Source of the DNA: Bacteroidota bacterium
GTDB taxonomy: Bacteria; Bacteroidota; Ignavibacteria; Kryptoniales; JAKASW01
Assembly: GCA_023480735.1 (NCBI GenBank)
Contig: JAMCXB010000049.1
Coordinates: 1 to 60,950, forward strand
Direction: 5' to 3'
Length of the DNA: 60,950 nt
Part shown: positions 8,999-19,500 of the stretch, piece by piece
Position numbering within the stretch: position 1 is the stretch's first letter
Layout: every line of letters starts with the position of its first letter
Notes under the pieces: generated by a model
Seen by the model: only the letters and a program-made list of their open reading frames with translations
What the model was told of the DNA's origin: nothing
Databases searched by the model: none
Translations under genes and position numbers: made by a program

Positions 8999-9921
8999 CT
9001 GCCTTTTTTCTCGCTCATCTGCAGAATCCCCCTTGCCTTCCCGAGCACGTGTTCCCTCAACTCTGCAGGCTTTCTTACGAACACGTTCGAACCCCACGAC
9101 AGAACCCAGTTGCCGACTTCTTCGATCGAATTTACCTTCATTCGGAGAACCACAATTCCGTCCTCCGATTCGATGATTTCCTGGCCTTCGGTCCAGATGC
9201 GGTTTCGTACCAGCGCCGCGACGGACCCATCGAATTCAAGTTCGGCCTCAAATATGGTCCCTCCGCTGAAGAATCCAAAACTGCCTGCGTAGTAGTCATT
9301 CGTCGAAAAGTCCCCGATGCGCTCGAAGTTCTCCCCGGTGCTTACTACTTCCTTTATATTGCCGATAATAAACTGCTTGAATATCTTGCCGGACCTGACA
9401 ATCAGCCGCCAATCGCGGTTGGCAGGAATTATGTCGTACGGCTCGACTTTATATTTCGATGCCGTCTGGTCGTGAAGTCTGACATAACTGATCACGATTC
9501 TCTCGCGCTGCTCGATGGCATGAACGAGTGCGGCAAACACTTCAAGCGTTCTGTCCTGCAGCTGCTTTGCCGTCAACGATACGTTTTTGGGAAAACTTAT
9601 TATTCCGCTGACCGAGGTGAGATAGACCGACAGAAGTTCACGGTAATCATCTTCGGTCAGGGAGGCGAGGAGAGTCAGCTGCTTCTTCGAGCTGTGGATA
9701 TCGTACCCCATGCCCCGGAGTTCGTTCAGGTCCCTGTTGAGTGTGGCGACCTCGACTCCGAAGATTTCGCACAGGTCGGCAATTGAATACGAACCGGGAT
9801 TTTTCTCTACCAGCGAGAGGATTTCTATCTGCCGGGCACTCTTATTGCGGTTCACGTTTCTGCGGGCGCCGCCCGGTTCGGCACCCCCCGCAATCTTTTT
9901 TTTCGGGCCGGATGGGTTCAA
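8995..9921 (-). CDS. WYL-domain transcriptional regulator with N-terminal HTH
   Basis: 308 residues. An N-terminal winged-helix/HTH_11 region (~25-80: RQIEILSLVEKNPGSYSIAD followed by FGVEVATLNRDLNELRGMGYDI) is followed by a WYL-type effector domain (~130-230: IVISYVRLHDQTASKYKVEPYDI, then NRDWRLIVR) and a C-terminal extension typical of WYL regulators. Such proteins bind DNA and sense small ligands or nucleic acid. The start codon is a TTG at 9921 that shares bases with the TGA of the MFS gene (TTGA); a GTG about 60 bases further in is the alternative. Because it lies between a sugar transporter and a DedA gene with overlaps on both sides, it is co-translated with them and may control the unit, but no operator could be identified. 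Confidence 0.85.
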   Translation of the reverse strand: MNPSGPKKKIAGGAEPGGARRNVNRNKSARQIEILSLVEKNPGSYSIADLCEIFGVEVATLNRDLNELRGMGYDIHSSKKQLTLLASLTEDDYRELLSVYLTSVSGIISFPKNVSLTAKQLQDRTLEVFAALVHAIEQRERIVISYVRLHDQTASKYKVEPYDIIPANRDWRLIVRSGKIFKQFIIGNIKEVVSTGENFERIGDFSTNDYYAGSFGFFSGGTIFEAELEFDGSVAALVRNRIWTEGQEIIESEDGIVVLRMKVNSIEEVGNWVLSWGSNVFVRKPAELREHVLGKARGILQMSEKKGR

Positions 9922-11339
9922 GCCGCTTCAGCAGGATGATTGCGACCGATGCGGTGGCCTTTCAGGCCATAGAATCCAACGTATGCGTAGGCGATCAGCG
10001 GCACGATGTAAGAAACCTGCAGACCGGCAACATCCGCTATGTGCCCCTCCAACGGGGGCAAAATCGCTCCGCCGAGGATAGCGGCGACAAGGAGCGACGA
10101 AACCTGACTCTTATATATCCCGGTTCCTTCGAGTGCGAGTGAGAATGTGTTCGACCAGCCGATCGAAGTGAACAATCCTACTCCGACAACGCACCACATG
10201 GAGACTTTTCCTCCGGCAAATATTGTCATTGCCAGAAGCACGACGATAGCAGCCATGAAGATGGCGAGTGAGCGTCCCGCATTCGCTTTGCCGAATTGAA
10301 ACAGCAGCCAGCATGCGGCAAGAAGCGGCAGGTAGTTGACCACGACGTTCCAACCGCTGAGAATGCCAAGTATGATGAATGCGGCTATCGGAATACCCGC
10401 CAGAAGAAGCTGCTTTCCCGTCGATTTCATTTCGCTCAGCTCGACTGCACCCATGAAACGTCCGATGAGCATCCCGCCCCAGAACAACGACACATACTTG
10501 CTCGCCTCTACCGGGGTCAGTCCCGCAATGCCCGGCTGACCGAGAAAGTTGATGATGGAGCTTCCGATCGAAACTTCCCCGCCGACGTACATGAAAATCG
10601 CAACGATGCCGAGAATGACATGGGGAAACTTCAGCGCTCCAGCGCCGCGCTCGATCTTACCCTCTCCGACATGCGGTAAATGGATAAAGAAGAAGACAAT
10701 CGCCAATACCAAAAAAACGATGCAGAACGCGAGGTACGGCACTTTAACCGACTCGGCGCCGTTTGCCCCGGCCCGGTTGAAGTATTCGAATATCAGATAG
10801 CCGCCGATGAGCGGACCGAGCGTCGTTCCTACCGAGTTAAAGCCCTGCGCAAGATTCAGCCGGCTCGAAGCGGTCCGTTCCGGCCCAAGAATCGTTACGT
10901 ATGGATTCGCAGCGATCTGCAGGAGCGCAAATCCGAGCCCCACTATGAACAGCGCTACGAGGAACAATGGATACGAGACTGCGGTCGCGGCCGGCCAGAA
11001 CAATGCGCTCCCGAGAGCCGACATCAGGAGTGCCAGCACAAGACTATTCTTATAGCCTATCTTCGCGATAGGATCCCCCGCCGTCATGGAAATAATAAAA
11101 TAAACGAGAGAGCCGATGAAATAAGCGCCGAAGAAGGCAAACTGCACCAGCATAGCCTGGAAGAAGTCCAGTGTGAAAGCCTCCTTAAAACGGGGGATAA
11201 GTATATCGTTCCACGCGGTCATGAATCCCCACATGAAGAAAAGTGTTGTCATGATTGCAAAGGGGCCACGATACGTGGATGCCTTGCCCGTTTGTTGAGA
11301 GGACGCGACGCCCTCACTCGACACGTTCATAGTAGCCAT
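9918..11339 (-). CDS. FucP/GluP-like sugar:proton symporter (MFS)
   Basis: 473 residues with about 12 hydrophobic segments. The opening FAIMTTLFFMWGFMTAWNDILIPRFKEAF is the fucose/glucose/galactose permease signature, and FALLQIAANPYVTILGPERTASSRLNLAQGFNS is the strongly conserved cytoplasmic loop of the FucP group. It imports a hexose or deoxyhexose with protons across the inner membrane; the exact sugar cannot be told. AGGA stands about 9 bases before the ATG. The gene overlaps the WYL regulator by 4 bases. A transporter with its own regulator is a common arrangement, but no catabolic genes stand next to it. Confidence 0.9.
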   Translation of the reverse strand: MATMNVSSEGVASSQQTGKASTYRGPFAIMTTLFFMWGFMTAWNDILIPRFKEAFTLDFFQAMLVQFAFFGAYFIGSLVYFIISMTAGDPIAKIGYKNSLVLALLMSALGSALFWPAATAVSYPLFLVALFIVGLGFALLQIAANPYVTILGPERTASSRLNLAQGFNSVGTTLGPLIGGYLIFEYFNRAGANGAESVKVPYLAFCIVFLVLAIVFFFIHLPHVGEGKIERGAGALKFPHVILGIVAIFMYVGGEVSIGSSIINFLGQPGIAGLTPVEASKYVSLFWGGMLIGRFMGAVELSEMKSTGKQLLLAGIPIAAFIILGILSGWNVVVNYLPLLAACWLLFQFGKANAGRSLAIFMAAIVVLLAMTIFAGGKVSMWCVVGVGLFTSIGWSNTFSLALEGTGIYKSQVSSLLVAAILGGAILPPLEGHIADVAGLQVSYIVPLIAYAYVGFYGLKGHRIGRNHPAEAA

Positions 11340-11869
11340 TTTATGATTCCTGGAGGATGGTTCTGTTGGGGGATTGACTCGAGACTACTCACTATTTGAT
11401 CACCACGAAGGCATATATCCGAACATTCCCCGCCGCTCTTAATCCCGAATGGATAAGAGCGCGTTCGGGCACAGCGTCTATTAGTACTTCCTGGCTCTGC
11501 ATTTTCATTTTAAGATCAATCCGATTGTCTGAGTTTTAAATTGACAGTGTAATTTGGGGTCCGCATACAGATTACTATTCGTAAACGTACAGTTACCGGC
11601 GTGAGTTTCTTTGCCGGTCACCAATTTGCTCTTCAACCGTTAAGTTAACTGTAAATGCTTATGTTTTCCAACTAAATTGCGTGAGTTTACTCGGGTGTTT
11701 GATTTTCTGGAGCTTCAATCTTATCCCATATAAGTTATCGTTCAAAGAGCCTCCGTGTCTCTTCTTGTGTAATGCTTCGGTGTGCGGGCACGAAAGGCAC
11801 GAAGACACGGAGAAACTCTTTTTTGCGATTTGCACGTTCAGATGATTGTCACTTGCATTGTGCAGCCCC
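11340..11869. other. Gap between the propeller gene and the MFS transporter
   Basis: 530 bases without a convincing gene. It holds a 38-codon frame (minus, 11392-11508) that ends NVRIYAFVVIK, reminiscent of the last residues of a T9SS tail but too short to call, and a wide inverted repeat at 11744-11822. The MFS promoter presumably lies here. Confidence 0.4.
11744..11822. repeat. Wide imperfect inverted repeat (CTCCGTGTCT / AGACACGGAG)
   Basis: The arm AAAGAGCCTCCGTGTCTC with TTCTTGTG and the arm CACGAAAGGCACGAAG with ACACGGAGAAACTCTTT can pair over most of about 30 bases around a ~20-base loop. It resembles the dispersed CTCCGTGTCTTCGTG-type palindromes seen in many environmental genomes. 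It lies 48 bases beyond the stop of the propeller gene and could also serve as a terminator. Confidence 0.5.
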
Positions 11870-13330
11870 CTACGGATTGGAAGAAATCTTTAGAGAGGCC
11901 GTCGGTGTTCCTGTGATTTCCGACACCGGCATAGCGAGAAGCCATCCGTAGATGTTACTCACGTATAGCGTCCCGCCCACAATAACGGGCGACGACGGGC
12001 CGAACGCACCTCCTATATGCCTGTTGCTAAGAAGGGTTCCGTCCGAGACTCTGATAGCGGCGATGTCGCCCGACTTGTATGGCACGTAGAGGACACCGTC
12101 AGCGAGAGCCGCACCTGCTCGGATCTGCGCGCCAAGGTGCACCTTCCATAGCTCGCGACCGCTCTTCAGGCCGAATGCAAAGTAATCTCCGGTCACCGGA
12201 CTTCCCTCGAACACCTTGCCATCCGCAATCATGGGCGTTGCCGTTTTCATAGCCGGTGGTACCGGACCTTTTGGGAATTTCTTCTGCCAGACAATCTTTC
12301 CGGTGTTTGCATCCAGCCCAAGCAGGACGTTTGCAACGGGGTTGCGCGGGTCGCCGGTTTCGACAGTCGCTTCCTGCACCACGATGCTGTGAGCGTACGC
12401 CGGCGTGCAATCGCCCATCCCGGTCGCAACAAGCTTAGGTATCGTGATCCTCCAAGCCACCTTGCCAGTCTTCTTATCGAGCGCATAGAAGTAGTTTGGA
12501 TCGGTGCCGCCGAGGAACACATACTTCCTGTTCAGTACGGGAGAGGACATACTGACAAATGAAACGATGTCGGAGATCCATTTCGGCTTCCCGGTTTGCG
12601 CGTCTATTTTGTACACGTGGCCGTCGCCTGTCCCGATGTATAGGAATCCAGTTTCGTAAGTCGCGGTGGGCATGGCTTCGCCCGCAAAATGGTATGCCCA
12701 AATCTCCTTACCGGTTCTGGCATCGAGTGCATAGAGGGAATTAAGTCCCGGACCGCGCGTCGGCCGCTTACCTTTCACATACAGCATCGTGTTTGCATAG
12801 TTGAAATAGGCGCTGCCCGTTGAGACGAAAACGCGTCCCTCGGCGACCAATGGGTTGCTCATATTCATGTTCCATCCGTAGTGCGCCCAGATCAGTTTGC
12901 CTGTTACGGCGTTGAGCGCATAAGTGTATCCATTATCGCTTCCTATATATGCAATTCCGTTGACCACCGACGCGCCGACCGGCATTCCGATGCCGTAGGC
13001 AGTGGTGAGGATACTGTTGTTCACAGGTGGTCCATCCAGGCTGACCGCCCCCGCTCCAGCAAACTTCCAGTCGACTCCGTTTCGTAGGACTGCGGGAGCG
13101 TTTTGGGGTATGGAGAAAACGGCGTTGCGTCCCTGGCTAGACGCATACGTCGTCCATGTTTTCGGAAAATAACCTGCAAGGGCGGGGTCAGGAAGATTCT
13201 CCGGGTAGTATTGATAAGGGAATTCTGCGGCGACAGGATCCTGGGCCGACTTTTTACTTTGCGCGTGAACCAGCGGTGAAATTTGAATGATAGACAATAC
13301 AGCTAATGCGAGAAACATTCTCTTAAGCAT
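11870..13330 (-). CDS. Exported PQQ-type beta-propeller protein
   Basis: 486 residues with a signal peptide (MLKRMFLALAVLSIIQISPLVHA). The mature part is built of repeated propeller blades of the PQQ/BamB kind: YIGSDNGYTYALNAVTGKLIWAH, SLYALDARTGKEIWAYH, YIGTGDGHVYKIDAQTGKPKW, YFYALDKKTGKVAW and GLDANTGKIVWQK. I see no CxxCH haem motif and no obvious dehydrogenase calcium/PQQ ligand set, so an enzyme function is not supported; it could be a scaffold or binding propeller in the periplasm or outside the cell. It has no T9SS tail. It stands alone, with no close partner on its strand. Confidence 0.75.
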   Translation of the reverse strand: MLKRMFLALAVLSIIQISPLVHAQSKKSAQDPVAAEFPYQYYPENLPDPALAGYFPKTWTTYASSQGRNAVFSIPQNAPAVLRNGVDWKFAGAGAVSLDGPPVNNSILTTAYGIGMPVGASVVNGIAYIGSDNGYTYALNAVTGKLIWAHYGWNMNMSNPLVAEGRVFVSTGSAYFNYANTMLYVKGKRPTRGPGLNSLYALDARTGKEIWAYHFAGEAMPTATYETGFLYIGTGDGHVYKIDAQTGKPKWISDIVSFVSMSSPVLNRKYVFLGGTDPNYFYALDKKTGKVAWRITIPKLVATGMGDCTPAYAHSIVVQEATVETGDPRNPVANVLLGLDANTGKIVWQKKFPKGPVPPAMKTATPMIADGKVFEGSPVTGDYFAFGLKSGRELWKVHLGAQIRAGAALADGVLYVPYKSGDIAAIRVSDGTLLSNRHIGGAFGPSSPVIVGGTLYVSNIYGWLLAMPVSEITGTPTASLKISSNP

Positions 13331-13418
13331 AACATTCTCCTTGAAAAGTTTTGTTCAGACACACTGTATCAATCCGCACAGAATGCGGGATACCAATGTC
13401 AATTAATTCACGAGAAAG

Positions 13419-13772
13419 TTATGCCTGAGGAGGGGCGCGAGTGGAGTAACTGCCTGCTGGCTCGAAGGACTGCAGGATTCGCGGATGGAGAAACAGGAAT
13501 GTGGAACCGTCCGGAACATTAATGCGAGTAGTGACAATTCCCGGACTGGCAACTGGCTGCGCGAAGATCTGCGCCGGACAAATATGGTGAGCGTTAATTA
13601 TGTCCAGAGCGTTAGCAGAGGGTGCTGAACTGGAAACGGAGAGACCAGTTTCCGAAGCAGCGGAATCGAACCGTGATACCTCGAAAGCGGCAATGAGCCC
13701 CAGGTAAATGATTAGAGCCAGTCTTGCGATCTCTCTGCCGTTGCCTGATGGGTTTTGTTTACTCTGACTCAT
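13419..13772 (-). CDS. Small hypothetical protein, doubtful
   Basis: 117 residues with one hydrophobic segment near the N-terminus (IARLALIIYLGLIAAF) and a Ser/Ala-rich middle. I recognise no family. There is no good ribosome binding site before the ATG at 13772. It is flanked by a propeller gene and a decayed beta-helix gene, so it may be a chance frame in degrading sequence. Confidence 0.3.
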   Translation of the reverse strand: MSQSKQNPSGNGREIARLALIIYLGLIAAFEVSRFDSAASETGLSVSSSAPSANALDIINAHHICPAQIFAQPVASPGIVTTRINVPDGSTFLFLHPRILQSFEPAGSYSTRAPPQA

Positions 13773-13828
13773 TACTCATGTTCACAAATTAAGGCACGAT
13801 AAAGTTCCTGAAGAAACTGTTTCATTCC

Positions 13829-14783
13829 TTATTGCAACTGCCAGTAATTAAAGAGCCTGAAGAGAGCCCTTTCTTTCTGGGCTGAAGATATCGTGTCTTG
13901 CAGCAGGAGACGGTACGCGGCAGTGGCTATTCCATATTCACCCTCCTCCCGTGCCTGTCGGGCGAATTGGAAAAGCAAGGCGGGATCATTGCCGGAAGGC
14001 GTTGTGCCGCCGGATACTGTCTGCCCGTTCAAAGTCACCTCCTGGGCAGCGGCGCCGCTGATAGGGCAATTTGCCTGCGAGGTCAGCGCTCCTGTGTAAT
14101 CAATGGTTGAGGAGCTGTTGTCGGTCCAGAACTTCGATGCGTCTGGCGGTGACTGTCCCCACCAGTCATACTCTGCCGTGATCGAGCTCGTGTCTGTTGC
14201 ATAGGCATTGTAGGTGGTATTGCCGTAAATACTGTTACACGTTCCCTGGTACCACCTGCCTGTGTAATCGCCGAAAGAGATCGTGGAATTAGTGCTGGCC
14301 CCGATTCCGTCCGTGTTGTTCGTGATGGTGTTTCCTCCTGCTTCACTCTGCCCGCCGGTAGAGATGACAGAGCCGTCTTCACAGTAAATGCCGACGTTGT
14401 TCCCTGAACTGTTATCGTTGAGGAGATACGCGGCTGAGCCGTAGAAAACTAGCCCGTCGGATCCGTTGTTGTCAGTTGTGTTCGACTCAATATCGGGCAT
14501 GCCGGTACCGTCGTTCCAGCAGGCGATCCCGTGGTAGTAGTTGTTCTTTATGGAAAGGTGCCTGCCTTGATATGAATGGTGCGTTCATACCTTCGCTACG
14601 GTTCACGTTTCCATAGTTCGGATCCGGATAATCCACAAACAATGGATCCATGAAGCTAATCGTACCGCCAGAAACATTGCCTGCGTCGATTACAGAAGTG
14701 GTGATTGTCGCCGCGCCATCCACTGACCAGTACTGAGGGATGAGCGTATCTGTACTGTTGGAAACAAATAGGACGCGGGTTTG
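13829..14783 (-). pseudogene. Broken right-handed beta-helix surface protein gene
   Basis: Two frames carry one coding relic. The upstream part (about 14783-14600) reads FVSNSTDTLIPQYWSVDG through TISFMDPLFVDYPDPNYG. After a frame change near 14560-14600, the downstream part reads NNYYHGIACWNDGTGMPDIE through GGNTITNNTDGIG, EYDWWGQSPPDASKFWTD and QFARQAREEGEYGIATAAYR. This is closely similar to the plus-strand gene at 57751-60180, but here it stops at ALFRLFNYWQLQ and lacks the T9SS sorting tail, so the product could not be exported by that route. It lies just downstream of a lipoprotein gene, as in the second locus. Confidence 0.75.
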
Positions 14784-14913
14784 TCAAGGCATGAAGATGC
14801 CCGACGCAAACCCACTGCAGTGGTGACCGGCCACTGATCTATTGTTTCTTTTTCTGGCGGAGTGCCGAAATCACTCCGCCGAATTATCTTAGTCTGGCTT
14901 TCTCCTTTCTATC

Positions 14914-16269
14914 TTAGTTCCTTTTTCCCACGAGTACCAATCCGGCTCCGCCTATTCCGCCTGAAACCGTTTGACCGACTGCAACAATCGTGTTGCCCTT
15001 AACCGCAACGCCGTATAGCTGGAGACTCGGAGCACTGATTTGGTTCCGGCAATTGAACCACCTTGATCCGTTGAAATGGAGCACAATCCCGGAGCCGACC
15101 GCAAATATGTCGTTTGGGCCTGTGCCCCGAATCGCCTCTAGGTAAACCGAAGGGACGTTCATGATGCGCTCCCATGGCTCATTTAAGTCCATTGACTTGT
15201 AAAGCCCATCTCCACAGACGTACCACTCCCTCCCGTTTGCGCTCCAGACGCCGACGATACTGGTAGCAGGAAGCCCTGCTGTCCGTAACATGGTTGTCTG
15301 TGTTCTAGAGAGCTGCAGAACCGCGACACCATTGTCAGTGAACTGGTCCGAGGCTACTGCCAATACCTGTGATTCACGTGATGTCGAATCAGAGACACCC
15401 CAGACGTCGTGGATGTCGAGGTTGGTTCCACTGGAAAGTATCCGCCAAGAGTAGCCGTCATACACAGCAAGCCCTCCCGCACGTCCAACCGCGAAAACGT
15501 GGCTCGGGTCGACGCCCCACATTCTGTAGATGTCGAAACCAGTTGGTGACTCAGTGCATATAGGCTCGGACTGCAAAGTGCCATTCCAGGGAACTATCTC
15601 ACTATTAGTCGCTATCCAGATATTTCCTGAAGACCAGGGGAGAACAGCCCAGGAGGCAGAGACACTCTCGAGGCTCTGTCCACAAAACACGTAGGAGAAA
15701 ATTTGCTGTAGTTGCCAATCTCCGCCATTCCACCCCACAAGGTTATAAACCGAATATCCGTTTACTGAGGAATCCTTAACGGCAATATCTCCCACCGCCC
15801 AAATGTCACTGTCGTTTATGATTGCGACATCATTTAGCATGGAGCTTCCGGCTGTCCCTCCGAATGTGTATGTCTGCCACGTGAAATTATTGCTTGTCGT
15901 GTCCAGTGTCGTAATTTCTAGCGGTAAGCTCGTGTCAGACACCTCATTGTTTACAAGTCTGTATCCCTTGTACCTGTAAGTCCGCTCAGGCTGTGCCGCC
16001 GTGTCTATCATCACTGTGTCTGTGCCGGAAAATGTTCCGGTCAGAACGGTGTCTCCATCTCTCGTTATCCTAAACTGCGCACCGCTATTAGCTGTCTGTT
16101 GACCGCTGAAGGCTACCTTCAACCATACCTCCGTACATGTCACATAGTCCGCCGTGAGTTGCATGTTTCCAGTGATATGCGGGCCTGTCGGTGAAGAAGT
16201 GCAGCTGAAGGAAAGTGTTGCAAGAGTGGCTAAAAGGAGTGAACGTTGAAGCAAATTGTGCTTATCCAT
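14914..16269 (-). CDS. Propeller-type lipoprotein of the SPTGP family (intact paralogue)
   Basis: 451 residues. The signal peptide ends in a lipobox, LSFSC, followed by TSSPTGP, so it is probably lipidated and membrane anchored. Residues ~65-125 resemble a fibronectin-like domain (FRITRDGDTVLTGTFSGTDT, then YRLVNNEVSDTSLP). The rest has propeller-like repeats around a W-A-V-G core: DIWAVGDIAV, YRMWGVDPSHVFAVGRAG, HDVWGVSDS, DIFAVGSGIVLHFNGSRW and LYGVAVKGNTIVAVGQ. The function is unknown. A paralogue at 56653-57810 shares the signal peptide, the lipobox region and the 5' leader. The gene is preceded by a double palindrome and a sigma-54-like promoter (16424-16537), so it is probably under sigma-54 control. 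Confidence 0.75.
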   Translation of the reverse strand: MDKHNLLQRSLLLATLATLSFSCTSSPTGPHITGNMQLTADYVTCTEVWLKVAFSGQQTANSGAQFRITRDGDTVLTGTFSGTDTVMIDTAAQPERTYRYKGYRLVNNEVSDTSLPLEITTLDTTSNNFTWQTYTFGGTAGSSMLNDVAIINDSDIWAVGDIAVKDSSVNGYSVYNLVGWNGGDWQLQQIFSYVFCGQSLESVSASWAVLPWSSGNIWIATNSEIVPWNGTLQSEPICTESPTGFDIYRMWGVDPSHVFAVGRAGGLAVYDGYSWRILSSGTNLDIHDVWGVSDSTSRESQVLAVASDQFTDNGVAVLQLSRTQTTMLRTAGLPATSIVGVWSANGREWYVCGDGLYKSMDLNEPWERIMNVPSVYLEAIRGTGPNDIFAVGSGIVLHFNGSRWFNCRNQISAPSLQLYGVAVKGNTIVAVGQTVSGGIGGAGLVLVGKRN

Positions 16270-16423
16270 CTCATCCCCGTTTATTATCCTGCGATAATGT
16301 TATTAGCTCAGTGAGAGAAAGTCAACCGTTGAGCGCTTGGATTTCCAATCGATTATGGAACCGGGCGAAAAACCTTTCACTCATCATGCTCTGCCGGCTC
16401 TATTTTTCTCTGCCCAATCATGG

Positions 16424-16537
16424 GACAAACCCTATGCCGGCCCAGTTCCTTCTTATTTTGAACGGAAAGAGGGAAATCGGTTTAGGTTTTCCAGGATTTC
16501 GGGAAGTAGTTCGGTCAGCTTTCCGGTTTTCTGGAAA
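16424..16537 (-). promoter_or_regulatory. Sigma-54-like promoter with double TTTCCAG palindrome
   Basis: Reading the minus strand, two imperfect palindromes occur: 16520-16537 (TTTCCAG AAAA CCGGAAA) and 16488-16505 (TTCCCGAAATCCTGGAAA). Their centres are 32 bp apart. The first G of a -24-like GG (16438) lies 58.5 bp beyond the second centre, in CGGCATAGGGTTTGTC (16424-16439): GG, 10 bases, then GT where GC is the consensus. The palindromes and their spacing recur at 43.9 and 56.3 kb. The target is the lipoprotein gene starting at 16269. Confidence 0.6.
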
Positions 16538-16576
16538 AGCTTGAATTGAAAGTGAAGGCACTGTGGCGGCGGTTCT

Positions 16577-19500
16577 TCACCTCACGACTGCCATCCTCCC
16601 TATCGCTGAGCTCGTGTATTCCCCGTCGATTGTCGTCGCGATTACCTTATACAAATATACTCCGTTTGCAAGCCGGTCTCCATCTTCATCAAGTCCGTTC
16701 CAGTCGATTCTCACGAACGTACCGGTCAACCCGTACGCGTAGATTGCCTTGATCAACCTTCCGCTGATCGTAAATACCTTTATGGTCACATTGACCGGCT
16801 CCCCCGCACCGCCGGCATCGCTTCTCTCGAACGTAAAGGCCGTGCCGTTGCTGAACGGGTCCGGATAGTTGTAAACGTCTGTAATCGACAGCGTAGCGTT
16901 GGATTCCACGTCGAAGGTCGCACTCGACTGCGCCTCATTGTTGAACGCGTCGAAAGCCTGTATCGTTACCGAATGCTCGCCGTACGACAGATCGGTAGTA
17001 ACCGGATATACTACCGTCCCATCCTGATACGAGTTCAGCTTCCCAGTGTAGTACGGCGCAAGGTTTACCGACTGCTGACCGTCAAATGTAGCCTGCAGGC
17101 TGTGCCCTATCGCGGCGTCGGACAAATTCAATCCGTTAGCAGCATGGATATCCACTATCATGGTCGGATTGGCCGATACCACGTCCCCATCCCTGAAATT
17201 CCTCGAGTCGAAATAAATATTGATCACGGGGGCAATGTGGTTGTTCGTTGCCGTTGTGTCGGTTCCTCCGACGATCACATTCCGCGTATACCCGAGACCG
17301 TCGGTACCTCCTCCTCCGAAATACAGTTCTATCTTGCCACGTTCGCCGCTGTAGGATATGTCCTTGGGGATCACCGCCTGTGCCTCGAAGTTCCCGCCTT
17401 GAATCGAAATCTGCCCGCGATACAGAATCGATCCAGGGAAATTGTAGCTGAGATTCCATTGAGGTATCAGCACAGGCTTGTCGGAATCATATATGGTGAC
17501 TATCCCGGTATCGGACAGGTCGTTCCATACCGTTCCGTCTGCGCGCAGAACCGTGCCTTTGATGTCGAGTTTCTCCAACGCTTTTATCTCCTGCAGCTGA
17601 GCCAGCGATTCCCCGTTCAGGCTGTCTATTACAGCCTCATACTTCGGTACTGCCAGGCGCACAGTCGGATCACCGATGTAGTTGTACTTCGCATCGGCGA
17701 GCGAAAAAAGAGCCTGCTTTGTTTCAAAGACCGCGTCGCCAATTCTTGGGGGAACCCGTTGAGCATTCCATACGAGCATGTCGCCAAAAAATGTATCGTC
17801 GAACAACGAATTGTCCGACTCGTAACCAACCCTCGTGGCGCTGAGGCAGCCGATAGCTCCGCCGTTCGGAGAATTCACGAGGAGTTCCGCCCCGCTTTCT
17901 TCCTGGGGATTGTCGTCGAGCCCAAAGTCGCAGGTGGCCGTGACAAACAAAGCTAGCTTGTTAAGGTTTGTCAGTTGAGGTACTGCCACCGGAGCCTCAA
18001 ATATGTGAGCATAGGACCAGAGGTTGAACGCACCGTGACCCACGAAATTCATCATGAGCGTCCCCTGGTTAATCTGGTTTATGATGTCCGAGGCGGCCTC
18101 TGGCTTCCGACGGCCTGAGGTTGAAACGATTGTCGGATAGAGCGCAATGTAAATCTGTTTCAAATCAAATTGGGCCGGGATGTACTGCTCGAGCATCTGG
18201 GTATCGCTGGTGAAACCGGGACTGCCGACATCATTTACTATTCCGGTCGTCACATCGTCGTCTGCAACGAGGGTGATGAGGTTCCGCCAGGTCCCGAAAT
18301 CGGGGTTCGTTTCATATAGCTTTATCTTGTTCACGACAGCATCTGCATCCGCCGCATCATGGGCCGACAGTCTTCCTATGCTCATCGAAATCGGCGTCTG
18401 GGTCAATGGACCGTTGAATTCCACGTAATAGTCATCGCTGCAGTAAGTATTGACCTGGTTAAGCGATTCGTTGGATTCGTAGGGCGGCACAAACTCCGTG
18501 TCCTTGGCGGCGATACCCTTGTAGTCGTAGGTACCCGATCCGAACAATATCACGTAAGATGGGGTCAGTTGGTCGTTCGTATAAGCATATTTCAGAAAAT
18601 CCCTTATTGCCGTCGGATCCGGGATGCCGCACCCGAACTCATTGTAAATCTGTGTCGTCGTGACGACCTGAGTGCTGAGAGCATCGTGGCTCTCCTTCCA
18701 GCTCGCCAGTCCACCGGCCTGTTGTATGAATTGTGGCGCCGAGACTATTATCAGGTCCGCCCCCGATAGCTCGCCGTGTAAATTTGAATTGGGAACGCTC
18801 ACAATAGTTGGTACTGACAAGTACCCGTTATCGCCAACCGCATAAAACTCTTTCCTCGATCCCGAGGATGTCTGTGTCCCGAAGTACGCAGTGCCGTTGG
18901 TCACGGAATCCGTCTGCACCATTTCAACGTTCGAGAAATCGGTTACACCAAACACGCTCACGTTGTTGCTCGAAAAACCGCTTACCGAATAATACACGTT
19001 CGCTGTCGTATCCGGCCCATAGAAATCCAAGACGTCGTCTGCCGACTGAAAATACCTGTGGTATAATATTTCAATCCAGTCGATGTATCCCTGCGCGGGC
19101 GACCAGCTGGAATTATATGCGATCTCCAGTGAGCTCTTGTCGTTCGGAAGGTTGCCGGTTCCGACAAACGTCTGAACAGGAATCTGATAAGCGTAATCCC
19201 CCTGGTCGCTGAACTCGCCGGTGGTCGTAACCGTACCCCCTACGACCGTTCCCAGTTCCGTGCTGGTCGCACTCTCATAAACGTTGAAGTAGTTGTAGCT
19301 TCCGACCGTGCTTCTGGAGATAAGAGCAAGCCTGTAGGTAATATCCTGAGAATGGTCCAAACCGTAAAACGTGTTCTGATACAGATAAGTGGAACTGCCT
19401 CCGCTAGAATTCGGCGGTACAAGCTCCGGACCGTACCAGTCCTGGCCGGAGTTCAAAAGATTGTACATCGACGTGTCCTGGAACACTCCGGACGTGAAAC

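Noticed and set aside
9049-9786. A 245-codon plus-strand frame
   Set aside because: Antisense to the WYL regulator gene, which has a recognisable HTH and WYL domain.
11392-11508. A 38-codon minus-strand frame ending NVRIYAFVVIK, similar to a T9SS tail end
   Set aside because: Too short and without a ribosome binding site; possibly the relic of a lost secreted-protein gene, but not enough to call.
16973-17956. A 327-codon frame on the plus strand
   Set aside because: Antisense to the PorU gene, whose product is clearly recognised; no ribosome binding site or known domain.
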